A stretch of DNA of 64,000 nucleotides, from NCBI GenBank assembly GCA_019916065.1, contig CM034244.1, positions 32,085,933 through 32,149,932 of the forward strand, written 5' to 3'. Positions 1-12,500 of the stretch are shown one piece after another. The stretch comes from Vitellaria paradoxa (Eukaryota; Streptophyta; Magnoliopsida; Ericales; Sapotaceae). The notes below the pieces were generated by a model. That model saw only the letters and a program-made list of their open reading frames with translations. It did not search any database and was not told the DNA's origin. The translations under genes were made by a program, and so were the position numbers. Each line of letters starts with the position of its first letter. Positions within the stretch are counted from its first letter, which is position 1.

Positions 1-548
1 GAGAGTATATTTGTCTACTTAAATGGCTGAAGAAGAGAATTATTTCTTACTAAATTTTATTGTTTTAGGTTGGATTTTAAATGGTAAGGAAATCCAAAAA
101 TTTGAGTCATAAAATGAAATCAAATTTAACTCATGAAGGTCTCATTTTAATTCCAAACATGAGAATTGGTGATAATTCTCACAAAATGAAATTGATCTCC
201 CCAATTCCCACCTTCCGAAACCGAGTGTAAATGCTATCTAATGAGATTAGAATTCAGAAGTTTTGGAAGAGAATTAAAACAGTACATTGCTAACTAACTT
301 CTCAATTAAATCCACCAATCATTTATTTAAGCAATGTCTTCCTGGGTGAATCAGGATGAATTGGGAGCTCTTGCGAATATCAAAAGTTTCTAAGCATGTG
401 CTTCTTGAATAAAATCTGGATATCACCAGGGAATATGAGTACATCTTACAGGATTTTAGATCAATGTCACAGAATTATTGTTAGGTTTTGAAGATGAAAT
501 GAAATGTGGAATTGGAGGAAGAAAGTTCATTTTGTTTCTTTTTTTTTT

Positions 549-559
549 GGGGGGGGGGG
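549..559. repeat. Homopolymer G11 following a T tract
   Basis: A run of eleven G follows a long T tract. It is a low-complexity site of the kind prone to sequencing or length error; no gene depends on it. Confidence 0.9.
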
Positions 560-1049
560 TGAATATCCCCCATTCCTGCATCACACTAAAATCCATAGTA
601 GAGGAAAAAAATGATGCATTGGGTTCCCTAGGAAAAAAAGATATGCCTATTCTCTTGGATAAGAAGGAGCCATTGTACTTCCCACAAATAATTATTATGG
701 ATGCTAATCTTTTACATGATTTCCTTTTCTTTACGTTTGTATTTTGTCATTTAAATGCAGTGTATGTAGTGATAAGGTATTGAAGATCTATATGGTTCAA
801 GTGTGAGAATCTTTATCAATCACACAATCACAAGTTGAGTGTCTGTGCAACCTTCGTGCATCTGTGCAACTTTCTTGTGTCGCTAGTACACACTCATGAT
901 GAGTGGTTTGAAAGTGGTGTCCCCACCATGTCTCTTGGGGTGGGAAGAAATCGAGCCAGGCGAGATGACATTTTGTTGACTCTAATAAAACTTTAACAAG
1001 TCGGGATCAAACTGTTGAAGGGTATGTCAAGAAATCCAGATGTAGTCAG

Positions 1050-2660
1050 ATTTGAAATCCATGGACGAGCTCCCTTGGTTGGCTTACCTGTGATCCATGA
1101 CTATTGCTACCTCCCTCCTAAAGCAACTTGAAATCTTTTCAGTCTCAACAAAAGATTCCACACATCCTCTCCTTCACCTTTTGATGTAAACATTACTGTT
1201 GGTCATTTATGAAAATTTGATCAACCACAAGGTATACCAGAAATTCCATTCACATAATTGCAAAATGAATCAAGGTTCCTTCGGTAATAGCCACGCCACT
1301 TCTGGTTAACACCTCCCTCCATCATAAATTCTGGTAGAACTAAGTCTTCCCAACGACCAAGAACCTATCCAACTTGTCATAAATGAACCTATTAAAAGCA
1401 TCATGGGTGGGACATCGACAAAGGATGATATGGAGCTCCCTGATCATGACCAAATTGGCGTGCCACTTGCCTTGGGTTGTAAGGCATCACTCCAAATTCA
1501 TTCTGTTCCACAAGAGCTGGAAGCCAGCAAGGAATGGTTATCACCATAAAGAGAATAATGTCCTTGAGACTCATCAGCAGATTATGACTGTCCACGATCA
1601 TATCAGCCTGGAGATATATAGGCAAAATACTCAACTATTTCAATGTACAGACGAAAATGGAACTCCTTCACATTCCCAGTTATGTCAAAGAAATTATCAC
1701 GAGGGAAAACATTAGTCCAATGGCCCGAACAATTCGCATATGGCCTATTTCCATGCTCATCTTCATAACTAGATTGGGACGAGGCAACACAAGTAGAAAC
1801 CTTTCATAGAAAACATGAGGAAAGGAGTACTCACGTGTGTAAACATCAAAATAGCCCAGAAAACGCTCCCTACCTTCCTTCAACATGTCAAGGCAATGAT
1901 ACAAAATTCCTAGATAGAGGATACTGAGCGGCACTGAGTTCCCCCTCAACATTGCAATAGCCATCTCAAACAAGTCATAATTGATACCATCTGAAGGAAC
2001 CCCCTTGAGGATATGCCTAGACAACCAAGAAACTAGGAAGGTGGCCAAATGACACCGATGTTTCAAAGCTGTACCCTCCAGATGAATGATATAATTACTT
2101 GGATTTGGAGGTGACAAATCTTGATGCCAATATTTGCTCTGAACCTTACAAGTGTTTTTTATCGAATCACTCCCTGCCTTAGCGTGCTTGGCTTGCTCCT
2201 TCAACATTTGCAGATCTGCCACCATTTCCTTCTTCTTTTCAGTTAATATAAGTTCTGAGATATTAATCTCGTTGAAACCATCCAGAAGCATTAAGGCATT
2301 AACATTCTCCAATGTCGGCGTAATCTCTCCCTACTCAGTCACAAAATGTGCGAACTGGTTCTCCAATAAGAGAGAATCACATGAAGGAACAGATCAGAAG
2401 TATTCCGGATCATTAAGACCATGTTCGCTCACTCTAATAGATCATAAGACTCATCTTTCTTGAGCACCTCCTTAGTCCAATTGAGCATACTATCAATGGC
2501 AATATAGTTTTCAAACGCCATAAAGCCATGCAGGAAGTCACACGCTCTACGCTAAAATAGCTCACCAAATTTGGAGGAATGTACTCCTTATCCTATTATT
2601 GCGCTCCGCCTCCAGAAGCATGGGGGGTTCAACAATTTTGGTCCTTAAAAGGAAAACAAT
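1050..2660 (-). pseudogene. Degenerate plant mobile domain (PMD / aminotransferase-like) fragment
   Basis: The - strand encodes pieces of a PMD-type protein broken by stops and frameshifts. One open piece of 210 codons (2312-1680) carries the stretch HLATFLVSWLSRHIL followed by SDGINYDLFEMAIAM and a SILYLGILYHCLD segment, the usual N-terminal layout of plant mobile-domain proteins. A second piece (1634-1401) carries MPYNPRQVARQFGHDQ, matching the YxPxRVxRQFGxDQ signature of the family. Upstream (about 2660-2313) GELF..RACDFLHGFMAF-like coding is also interrupted by stops. PMD genes are known both as transposon passengers and as domesticated genes; with this many lesions the copy is dead. It probably sits antisense in an intron of the unidentified gene that ends at 3502. 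Family assignment is from remembered motifs. Confidence 0.55.
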
Positions 2661-3297
2661 TGGACAACAGATCAAAAGGAGTCTAAATCAACAACATTGG
2701 TTTAGGCTGATGTCATTAAGCCTAAACCAATTAATTTATTGATTAAAGCAGTGTATTGACACGATGTTTATAATAAAAGGTTTAAAGTTCACATTTCAGC
2801 GTACTCTCACTGATATCTGGGCTGTTCCAATTTCATATTTGTGTGAATTTTTAGTCTGCCAGAATTGTAGTAACACATCACTGACAGGGCCCTGGGGGAT
2901 AGAAGAAGCCGAGAGGAAAGTTTTTTTTGAAAATACCTTTTTTCTTTCCTGGCAGACTGGTGGTGATACAGCTTTGTAGAGAACGGAAACTGAGGGAAAA
3001 TTTATGAAGAGTTCCTAATTTTCTGCTTGTGGTTTGAGCAGTGAGGGGAGACTAAGGTATCTAGAGAGACCCATGAAAATGAAATCACCAATCTCAGATT
3101 TTCTGTAAACAGACCTATCAATACATTAATCGTTTGTTGTCGCTTGAGGATATCTTATTCGTGTTTTAGTTTTTTGTTAACTCTTCCCTTACTCTGTTTC
3201 CTGTTTCCGGAGACCTAATCAGCGCAACAAAAAACATGTAGAAAAAGAAAATATTAAGAAAAGATGGGGAATGACTGACTTTTGGTACGTGTTACAG

Positions 3298-3502
3298 GTG
3301 GGTGCCGCAGATGCAGAAAGATTTTGTGAGGCTTTTAAAAGAGTTCACAAGAAACTTGTACGTATTTTGTTGTATCTATCTAGTTCTGTCCTCCAGTAAT
3401 CATGATTTTACTTCTTAAGATTTATTATTTGTTATGCAGGTGTATGAAGAACTGAGCTTAGATGCTGCTAGGAGATTTTTGAGCTCGTCTAAAAGTTACT
3501 GA
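3298..3502 (+). CDS. 3' terminal exons of an unidentified protein-coding gene (partial)
   Basis: Two phase-0 exons are visible. The first, 3298-3357, follows a TTACAG acceptor and ends at a GTACGT donor; it encodes 20 residues starting VGAADAERFCEAF. The second, 3440-3502, follows TATGCAG and encodes VYEELSLDAARRF then LSSSKSY and a TGA stop. The tail is charged and probably helical. The rest of the gene should lie left of the window, because I found no convincing further exon in 1-3297, which then would be intron. I do not recognise the family from 40 residues. Frame continuity, good splice sites and the absence of internal stops support a real gene end. Its 3'UTR would run into about 3.5-3.9 kb, and it converges on the lyase gene ending at 6501. 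Confidence 0.55.
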
Positions 3503-6500
3503 AGACTAGTTTCTTGCCTCTGTGGCTTCCTTGTCGTTCTGTCTTTGGAAGATTTTGTTGTTTTGCTCACAAGGAAATTTGCCTCTTGCGTGTTTTGGGG
3601 TTTACTTGTGAATGGATGACCTTAATGTTGGATGGCTCCCTACCTCACCTTTGCTTGGCACATGATGTGTAACATAAAATGATCTTTTTGTATCCGTCTA
3701 TGTTGTCCCGACATACTCTCTGTTCTTCATTGATCTGTTGCTGAAAAATTGTGCAGTGGTGTCCTGAGCAGACTCTTATCTGGCATCTAAGAATTACATT
3801 GCTGCCTTGAGTGGTTTCTTGTCTATCTTGCAGCCCTGAGGGGCACCAATACCATGTGAGGCTTTATCACGCAACCCTAAGTTTTCCTTTTTATCTATCT
3901 CACAGGCCCTAGTTGTATCATCATCTGAGTGGCCTCTATCTATTAGGGTTGAAAACAAATCAAACTTGGTTCGTAGCTAAAACATGCACGAATTAAGTTT
4001 AATTTGTGACTCGTCTAAAATTAAACTTGAACCTAAAAATCTCGGCTCAGAAGTTCGTGAAGTAGCTTGATTAATATGTATATATATATATATTTTATAA
4101 TATTTTTATATTTTTTATAATATTTGATTTATTATATTTTAGATTAAAATGATATTATTTTGATTTAATTGAGTTATTTGCGAGCTGATTTTTAGTTTAA
4201 ATTCTCTTTTTTTCGAGCTGAGCTCGAATCAATATAAAAATTCTAATCGAACTCCAATATGGCTAAAAAGTCGAGATATTGTTTTGGTTTGCATACCGAT
4301 TCGAGGGATTTAGTAATTTAACCCTGTTCATACCTCGAGTCTAAGCTACTTCGCGCTTGAGATGCTTAGGCTTTAGTTGGCTATATATATATATATTTTT
4401 GGTAAATTTTTTGTTATCTTACATGAAATTTTTTTTAAAAAAATTGTAACCTTTAGGCATGTTAATTGTATTTTTTAAAAAAGAAAAAAAATTGAAAAAT
4501 TCATATTTATTTGAGTAAAAGTTGAAAAAATTAAGAAAATCATCTTTTTTGTTACTTTTTTTTTTACCTAAACAAATAATTTTTATTCAAATTGGTGTGA
4601 ATTTTTAGATTTTTTTAAAAAATGTGATTAACATGCTTAAAATTATAGTTTTTAAAAGAAAATCAAATTTTGATGAAAAAAGTCATATAAGACAAAAAAT
4701 TATAAAAAAAAAAATAACTTTTCTGTAATTAAATCAACCCGTAAACCAATTTTGCATAATAGTTAAACTTGGTCACCAAACCAAATGGGCATCGCATTGC
4801 ATCTCATAAATTTTTCATACAAAACTATCAATTTTTAGTTTTTGTATTCAATTTTTATATTTAATTTTTGTATTTAATTTTTTATTTTTAATTTTCATTT
4901 TCATAAAAAAATTAAAAACTTGAAAATGTATTTAATAACGATAGTTATTAGTTAGTAGTTATAGTTGTTAATTAATAAATTAATTAAATTTAATTATTTT
5001 AATTATATTATTGGTTAAAGATAATTTAATCTAATAAAAAACAAAATATATTAAACTTAATTTATTATATTATTTTTCAAAACAATTTAATAAAATATTT
5101 TAATTATTTTAATTAGATTTTTATTACAAATTTAATTTGATAAAAATAAAATATATTAAATATAATATAATTATATTATTTATTAAAAATATCTAATATA
5201 TTTTTTATATTAAATAAAAATTAAAAAAATTTACCATCACCAACTCCAATTTCACCACCTTGTGTGTTTTCTTTTTTCTTTAAATAGATGCACTGGCACA
5301 AATTGAATTTTTTATCTTGTTTTTTCACACTCTATCAAAATAATTATTTTTTTTCAAGGATTGGAAGAACTAATAATATTGCAACAATGAGTACTAAATA
5401 ATGTTTTGATGTTGTATAAATTATTAATAAATAAATTAAATATTAACACAATTGAAAAATATTTCATAAAATAAATATTTTACTCATAAATCATTGTTTT
5501 AATAGTAATTAATTTTAATTTTATAACAATAAATTATTTTAACAGGTAAAAAATTTTTAAACACTCATTTTGATTTAATAAAATAAGTCACTTTAATAGT
5601 AAATTGTTATTTTAATTTAAATAAATAAACCATTATGATAATAAATTAATTTTTATTAAAAATAATTTTAATTTAATTAAAGATTTGAATAAATCAAAAT
5701 GTATTGAAGTCATACTAGCATTTACAACTTTTACTGAAATCGTCAGACTTAACTGGCAAATTGCTACTGGACTGCAAATTGTTAAGCAGCACTTACAACT
5801 TTTTTAATAAAATCGCCCTTATTTTGATAAATATTTTCATTTCACCCTATTTTGGTAAATTATTTTAATATTATTAATTGTACGATAGAAGAACTATATA
5901 TATGTGTATATATATATATATAGAGAGAGAGAGAGAAAGAACTAATTAGAAATATTTTCCCACCCCATTTCAGCAATAGACACCAATAACGAAAGATCTT
6001 TAACAGCCAAAATATCTCATAAATATTAAGTTTGATTCAACGGATAACGCCAATGTCATCCCCCAAATTAAAAACAAATATATATATATATATCAGTTTC
6101 AAAATTATGGCCTAGTAACTGTAGAGAGGCACCATTAATTAGGAGGACTGTTAAGCTAAATTCAACAGATTTGAACAAGTTGAAACAAAATATATATATA
6201 TATATATATATATACATAAGATCACAACTGCTGCAGTAAATTTAATCTTCTAAATTCAAATTCATGTAGTCACGACTCAGATGTTACAATAAGCAACATC
6301 AGTTTCCAAAACAATTATTACTGGAGCTGTAGCTCTCAGTTAATACTGTAGATATACGTACACATATGAAGCTTCATACTGCTAATAATATATGTGAGAA
6401 CGAAGTCGATACAAGAATTAAAATCCCCTTTATTTCATGCTTAAGCATCCAAATTGATATATATATATATATATATATAAGATCATTGTAAGTGCAGTTT
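3503..6500. other. Convergent intergenic region, very AT-rich
   Basis: This lies between two convergent gene ends. It holds the probable 3'UTR of the left gene, one hAT-like MITE copy (3944-4326), and then about 2 kb of A/T-dominated DNA (4.4-5.9 kb) without open frames. TA microsatellites occur at about 4078-4093, 5905-5922, 6073-6092, 6190-6214 and 6457-6479. I see no gene in it. Confidence 0.7.
3944..4326. mobile_element. hAT-like MITE, copy 1 of 3
   Basis: This is a segment of about 380 bp starting TAGGGTTGAAAAC and ending in the near-inverted TTTAACCCTG. The interior shares with the copies at 23448-23773 and 40028-40441 the scattered CGAGCT/GAGCTCG motifs, a TA-rich middle and the phrase TATTTTAGATTAAAATGA. 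No clear target duplication remains on this copy. Confidence 0.45.
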
Positions 6501-9500
6501 CTACATCTTACAGGAGTCGGCTGTAGCTCGGCCCAAGGCAATAGCAGTCTTAGAACCCGATGGGCGACCCAAATGGTTGCTAATGAACTCCCCAGCCTGC
6601 AACAGCTTTTGCAGATCCACATTGGTTTTCACACCAATCCCATTAAGCATGTACACGACATCCTCTGTCGCAACATTCCCTGAAGCTCCCTTGGCATATG
6701 GACACCCTCCTAGCCCCGCAATCGAGGAATCAACTGTGCTAATTCCCATCTGTTAAACACAGAAATTACAGAGAGAATGAAGATTTCAGCAAATTCTGCA
6801 ATCACAAATGCAGAAAGTGTGTGGTGCTCAGAAGTGATCCTTTTATTTTATGGCACTAGAATATGGGTCCATGTTATGAACCCAAATTAGTTAGTTCAGA
6901 TCCCAAATTAATTAGTTAGTTAGTTTAACTGTTGCAATAAGGTATATAAATAGGGAATATTGTAAGAAAAAATATTATGAAAAAAATTATCATTTTGGGA
7001 TTAATAGAGAAGATTTGTTCTCGAATCAGACCGTTTCATTTCATTTTCTCTTTTATTTTCTTACTTGCCAATCAAGAAGTGGGTTCACTTCAATCTACCA
7101 GCTATGTCCTCTCAATAACTTTTCCCTGCCATTCTTGCAATAACTAATTACATGATTTCTTGCCTGCCCTTATGGTCTCAACCCAAAATAAAATGGGTGT
7201 TATAATTAAAATAAGAAAAAAGGAAAAAAAAAAAGTGAGAGCATGCAGTGACTAGTAATTGGTGTGAAGGCATGTCTTAAATGAATCCTTGTCCTCAAAA
7301 ACTCAAAATGCATTTGTAGGTTGCAAGGACCCGTCCAATAAAATTTGCAGCTGGGTCCATGAGGCAAGCTGGTGTTGCATGCCCTCTGAAGTATTCCTTG
7401 TTAAATATATATACACAGAGCAGGATGGATGCGATTTGGCTTGATGTATTTGAGTGTGTATTTCAAGAGAAGGTAAACTCACTTGGAGGGACACTAAAAT
7501 ATTTGCAAGAGACTGGCCGTAAGTGTCATGGAAGTGGACAGCAAGCTTCTCAATAGGAATGAAAGCCGTTACAGCTTCAAGCATTGAAAGAACATTTCCT
7601 GTGCCAAAGACGAATAAAAAACATGGTGAGGACACAAAGGTAAGCAAGACAAGTTTGATCAACTAAGATATAAATTAAATTCAACTAGAATTGCAAAAAC
7701 TGCTTGATCTGCAAATATATTCATAAACTGATGTTCTTCATCCTCTAAGCGGCAAATGTTCGATTATATATCAATATTTAATAAATTCAATACAAGGAAG
7801 ACTACTCCAAGAAAAACGCATCGCATATTTGCAGTACGTACTGAGAAATGGATGAGAAACTAATAGAGAGAATAGGTGCCCATAAAGCAGGCAGCGAAAG
7901 TTGAAGTAACAAATAAACAAGTATCAAATTGAAACACCTTCCCCCCCCCCCCCCCCACCAAAAAAAAAAAGAGGTGAATTTGGAAAAAAAAGGTAAACTC
8001 ATATAACCTTGTTGGTACTCATAATTTTAAATAGGGAACCGCTGTAAATTTGTAATGATTTAGAGAAAGAGAAGAATATAATTAGAAGGACTAAAACATG
8101 CAAGATAAACAAACAAGGTTAAACAATAGAAACGGGGCCAAGTATTAGGCTTAAAAATAAAATATATTGCGACAAGTACAGATATTACAAACTGCAGATT
8201 AACTGACTGAAACAAGAAATGGACAATTTGGTTGAGTGCATCAAGACTTGAGGATCCATAGGTTTGGTGAAAAATATAAGGATCAAGGATAGCTGATGCA
8301 GTTTTAATAATTATGTATATGGACATGCACTAGAAAAGATGCACACTTTCTAACAAGGACACTACCTCTGTCAGGGACATACCCCTAGGCAAGTTGCATA
8401 CAAACATGTCCTGTTATGTTTTTGCATTTTTAAGAAATAAACAAGTTGACAATTGGGAAATGTGTCCATTGCTTAGATACACTTGTCCACATGTCTACAT
8501 GTATTCAAACATGATCTCTTAAATTTTTACTTTTTTTAAGAAACAAACACACTTTGAGCGCTTTGTCCATCATTTGGAGGGAAGAAAACAATTGAAAGAT
8601 AGTTATTAAATTAAAACTATGTAAAGAACCTGTTGTAGGGTTTTTTATTTTAGAAACTTTAAAACCCAAAATGTCCTACATTTTTTTCAATTAATGTCTT
8701 CAAAAATAGGTACAATCACTTTTTGTGTATTCTTATTTTCTAATATATAGCACATGAAAAATAATTCTTACTGTCTTGATATAACATATAATTATATTTG
8801 TATCATAAAAATAAGTAGTTATTATTTATATGGATAGGTCTTAATTATATATTTTAATTGTTTACCATGTGCTTGTCATGTAGCTTCAATTCTTGATATT
8901 TTGAATTATTTACACATTTTCATTTTATGTCATATTTGTGTTTGATGCATATCCGTCTTCTTGATACAAGCAATGCAAAGTTGACATTATTTCAACACAA
9001 CTAACACAACTGTAGAAAGATTAGGATACAAACATGATAAAGACACAATGGGGAATACATATTTATTCATTAATAAATAGAAATATTAAATTTACATAAT
9101 AAATGAATTTATTTTTTTTAACATAACAAAACATAATTTATTCTTCAAATAAATATTATGGAAAAGAAGTGAGACATGAAAAGCTAGAACAAATATTTTT
9201 AGAAGTCCGAATTATTTACCAAAAAAAAGTCTTACAAATTGAAAAAGGAAACAAAAAGTGTTTAAGAGGATTTAATAAGCATAAAAGATTCCACATTTTG
9301 ATTTAATCTTTGACCCCTTTTCTATTAATTCTTTAAACGTGTTGCAAGATCTAAGTCTCATTCTTAGCTAGGTAATAGACACACATGTTCAGAATTTGTC
9401 CAAGTTTGACACATGTTAGCATGTTGCTAATAGTTGTTAGTGTTTGCTACTTTTCATGCAGAGGCACAATCATGCTAATTAAAAAGGCGACGGGGCTATT

Positions 9501-12500
9501 TAGCGCCAGTAACAGCAAATGTTTCTATGCTAGCATATTGACTATTTGAAATAACTACACATGCCTATCTAAGTAAGAGATGGTTTGGAAAATTAAGTAT
9601 CTAAATATGGTTTAAACCCAGATTGCTTGTTATGGAAAAGACTCCTGAGAAGCATTAGCCTGGGTATTAGCTCTGTGTTACAGATGTAGAAATTCATGGT
9701 GCTCAATTAGAAAGAAAAGAAATGCATCTGTTGCCAGATACAAACTAAATCATTAGCAGAAAATATGATAGAAGTCAATATCAGAACTATTGAGGATACA
9801 ATCATTTGAGGAAAATAGTATTTGTACGTATACATAAGTATGCTATTCATACAATTGGACAAAATTGCTAAATACAAAAGTTAAAAAAAGCATTTCATTA
9901 CAATATGAAAGACTCCAGCAGCAGATATAGAATAGCCATAAATATGTCTTTATAAAAATCATTTAGTCAAATTTAATAAGTAGCAATTAATTTAAAAAAT
10001 TACCAGGTGTTCCAACTCCTATTGTATCAGCAAGGCAGATTTCAAAGCAGCCCATATCATATAGTTCTTTCGCTACATATGCCACTTTTGAAGGTGGAAT
10101 AGCTCCTTCCACTGGGCACCCAACCGCACAGGAGACGTACCTAGTAAAAAATTGAGACCAATTATTTACGTTAGTAGCTAAAAATAACTGAACATATCTT
10201 TGATTTTTCTTTTGTAATGACTTGTTTTGTTTTCTTAAATGGAAAAACAAAATGGAAACTGGTACAAAGAGATCTAACTTGAATCAACAGATGACTCATA
10301 ACCCAATTTCAAAATTCAAACCCAGTCGTCAATTATAAACGAGTTGGATTCAAACTTTGTTGGGAACTTGGGAACATTTAAACATGGTTTATAAACAGAT
10401 ACTGTTGCCCCTGCAACCATTATCTCTCTCTTTCTCTCTCCCTCACAAAAAAAAAAAAAAAGAGAACCCTACATAGTTGTTGAAATTATATGTAATTGAA
10501 AAACTGATGAAAAAGTTAAGAGTCCACAAAGAGGTCAGAAGGGGGGAAAAAAGGATAAAGGCTCTTCAAGGAGCATTACTTGTGTCAGAACCAGTCTGCA
10601 CAAGAATACAGAATATGATAAAAACAATGCACATGACCACCAAAATAATAAGCTTGTACCGTTAGTGAGTTCTAATTCAGAGCACAATAAAACCAGTAAC
10701 TGATCCCAGACACTAGCAACTACATAAAATATCAATTTTCTATAAATTCATTCATGCAAGATTGCAATTCGTAAAGCTCGTAAAATGCAACCACCTTCAC
10801 ATGTGTTTACTCAGAGGCAGTGGTTTACATTCATCTCAAATAAAACCAGCAGTGAAATATAATTACGACTTACAATTCAATTTAAGGATAAAATAAGGAT
10901 ACATTTTCCAGGTGGTGAGCAAGAGACTGAAAATGGGATAGACAAGTAAGAAGAGTTTCAATGAAGAGAGAAAAAAATGCATACCCACGAACAGGAACTG
11001 AGAGCTTTTTAGCAAGCTGAGCAACTGCACGATAACGAGTAAGACTCTCTTCAATGCTACAATTTATGTTTGACTTTGAAAATGACTCAGAAGCTGATGC
11101 AAAGATGGCAACTTCCTTTGCCCCAGCTGCAACCGCTGCTTCAAATCCCTGACAATGATTTGCATAACAAATTAGAAAATTCCTTTCACATAATTATGGC
11201 ATTATATAAACTCATGTTTTCCTCAAACAAAGCTACCCACTTTTAAATTAGGTGTCAAAACAGGCAACCTCACACCCTTCATGTTTTTAACATTTTCCAT
11301 TACATCCTTTGCATCTGCAAGCTATTAAAAGAGAAGGGAAAAAAAAATACAAACAGAGAGAGTGAGAATACTATTTAAAAAGCATGTTACTTTTCAGCTA
11401 AAAATGGGAATAAACATGTCGGGTTCAATTCTAAAATTGATTAAATAGCATAAAATCCACCAACAAAAATGCAAGATCAAGAGATGGGAAAACGAGGGTA
11501 GGATGGTGTAGCTAAGCTTCTGGTCCTGTAACTGATATTATGACCTCCAGAAAATTTCAGCAAATGAAATCATGAAGTGTGTTACTGGTGGAAATGACTA
11601 TACCAAATGTGTATTACTACAGGCAAGTAAAAGGATTCATGAAATACATGCCAGATCAAGCCAATGCAAGCTGTGAAGATATTTGAGCAAGACTTCATAA
11701 AGGTGTGGCTAATAAAGCTCCTGAAGTAAATTGCCTTGCTCCCATTCACCACTAAGCAGATATCATGATGTTACCCAGTATAGATGTGGTCCAAATTTGG
11801 CTACAGCAAAGATTCAACATAGAATTGTCTGGTGAAATTCACGAGGATAAATGTTTCGTGAAATTTAGGCAAAGAATGAAGTCACCAAATAATTTTTGTT
11901 TAGAAACCACTAGGATTTACAAAACTAGCTACTCCAAATGAGAAATATAAAACACAAATTCTTGGGTTCGTGTAATGATAGAACATTTTGAAGAGAAAAT
12001 TTACGAAAGGTTATAAATTTTCTCAAATGACTATAAACTGGAAGTCCCATTTCTCCCTCATGCCTCAAAAATCAGAACTCTGAGTGGCACAAGACATTCT
12101 CTTCACAGCCACAACTAAATTTCTGGGTTTAGGTGTAAAATGGAAATTAAATTTGGTGATTGAACTTCCTCAGACCTTGAATTAGAAGTACAGGTCAATT
12201 TTACTGCAAGTACACCCAAAAAAGAAAACACACATATATTAGCAAGGAAAATAGTAGTACTATTTTTATTACATTGTTAGACAGGACAGCATTCTCAATT
12301 TAGCCAGAACTAACAGCCAATTCAACTTAACTGGACTGGTGCAAAAGCAAGGCCCAGTTTTTAACTTTTCACAATAAGAAAGAGGTGGAAGAAACCAATT
12401 AGTGATACAAAGTTGTATCAGTCGTCTCATTGTCGGTAAGAAATACTTTTGTTCTTTTAACATGCAAATCAAGTCAAAGGTATCAAAATGTCTTTGGCAG

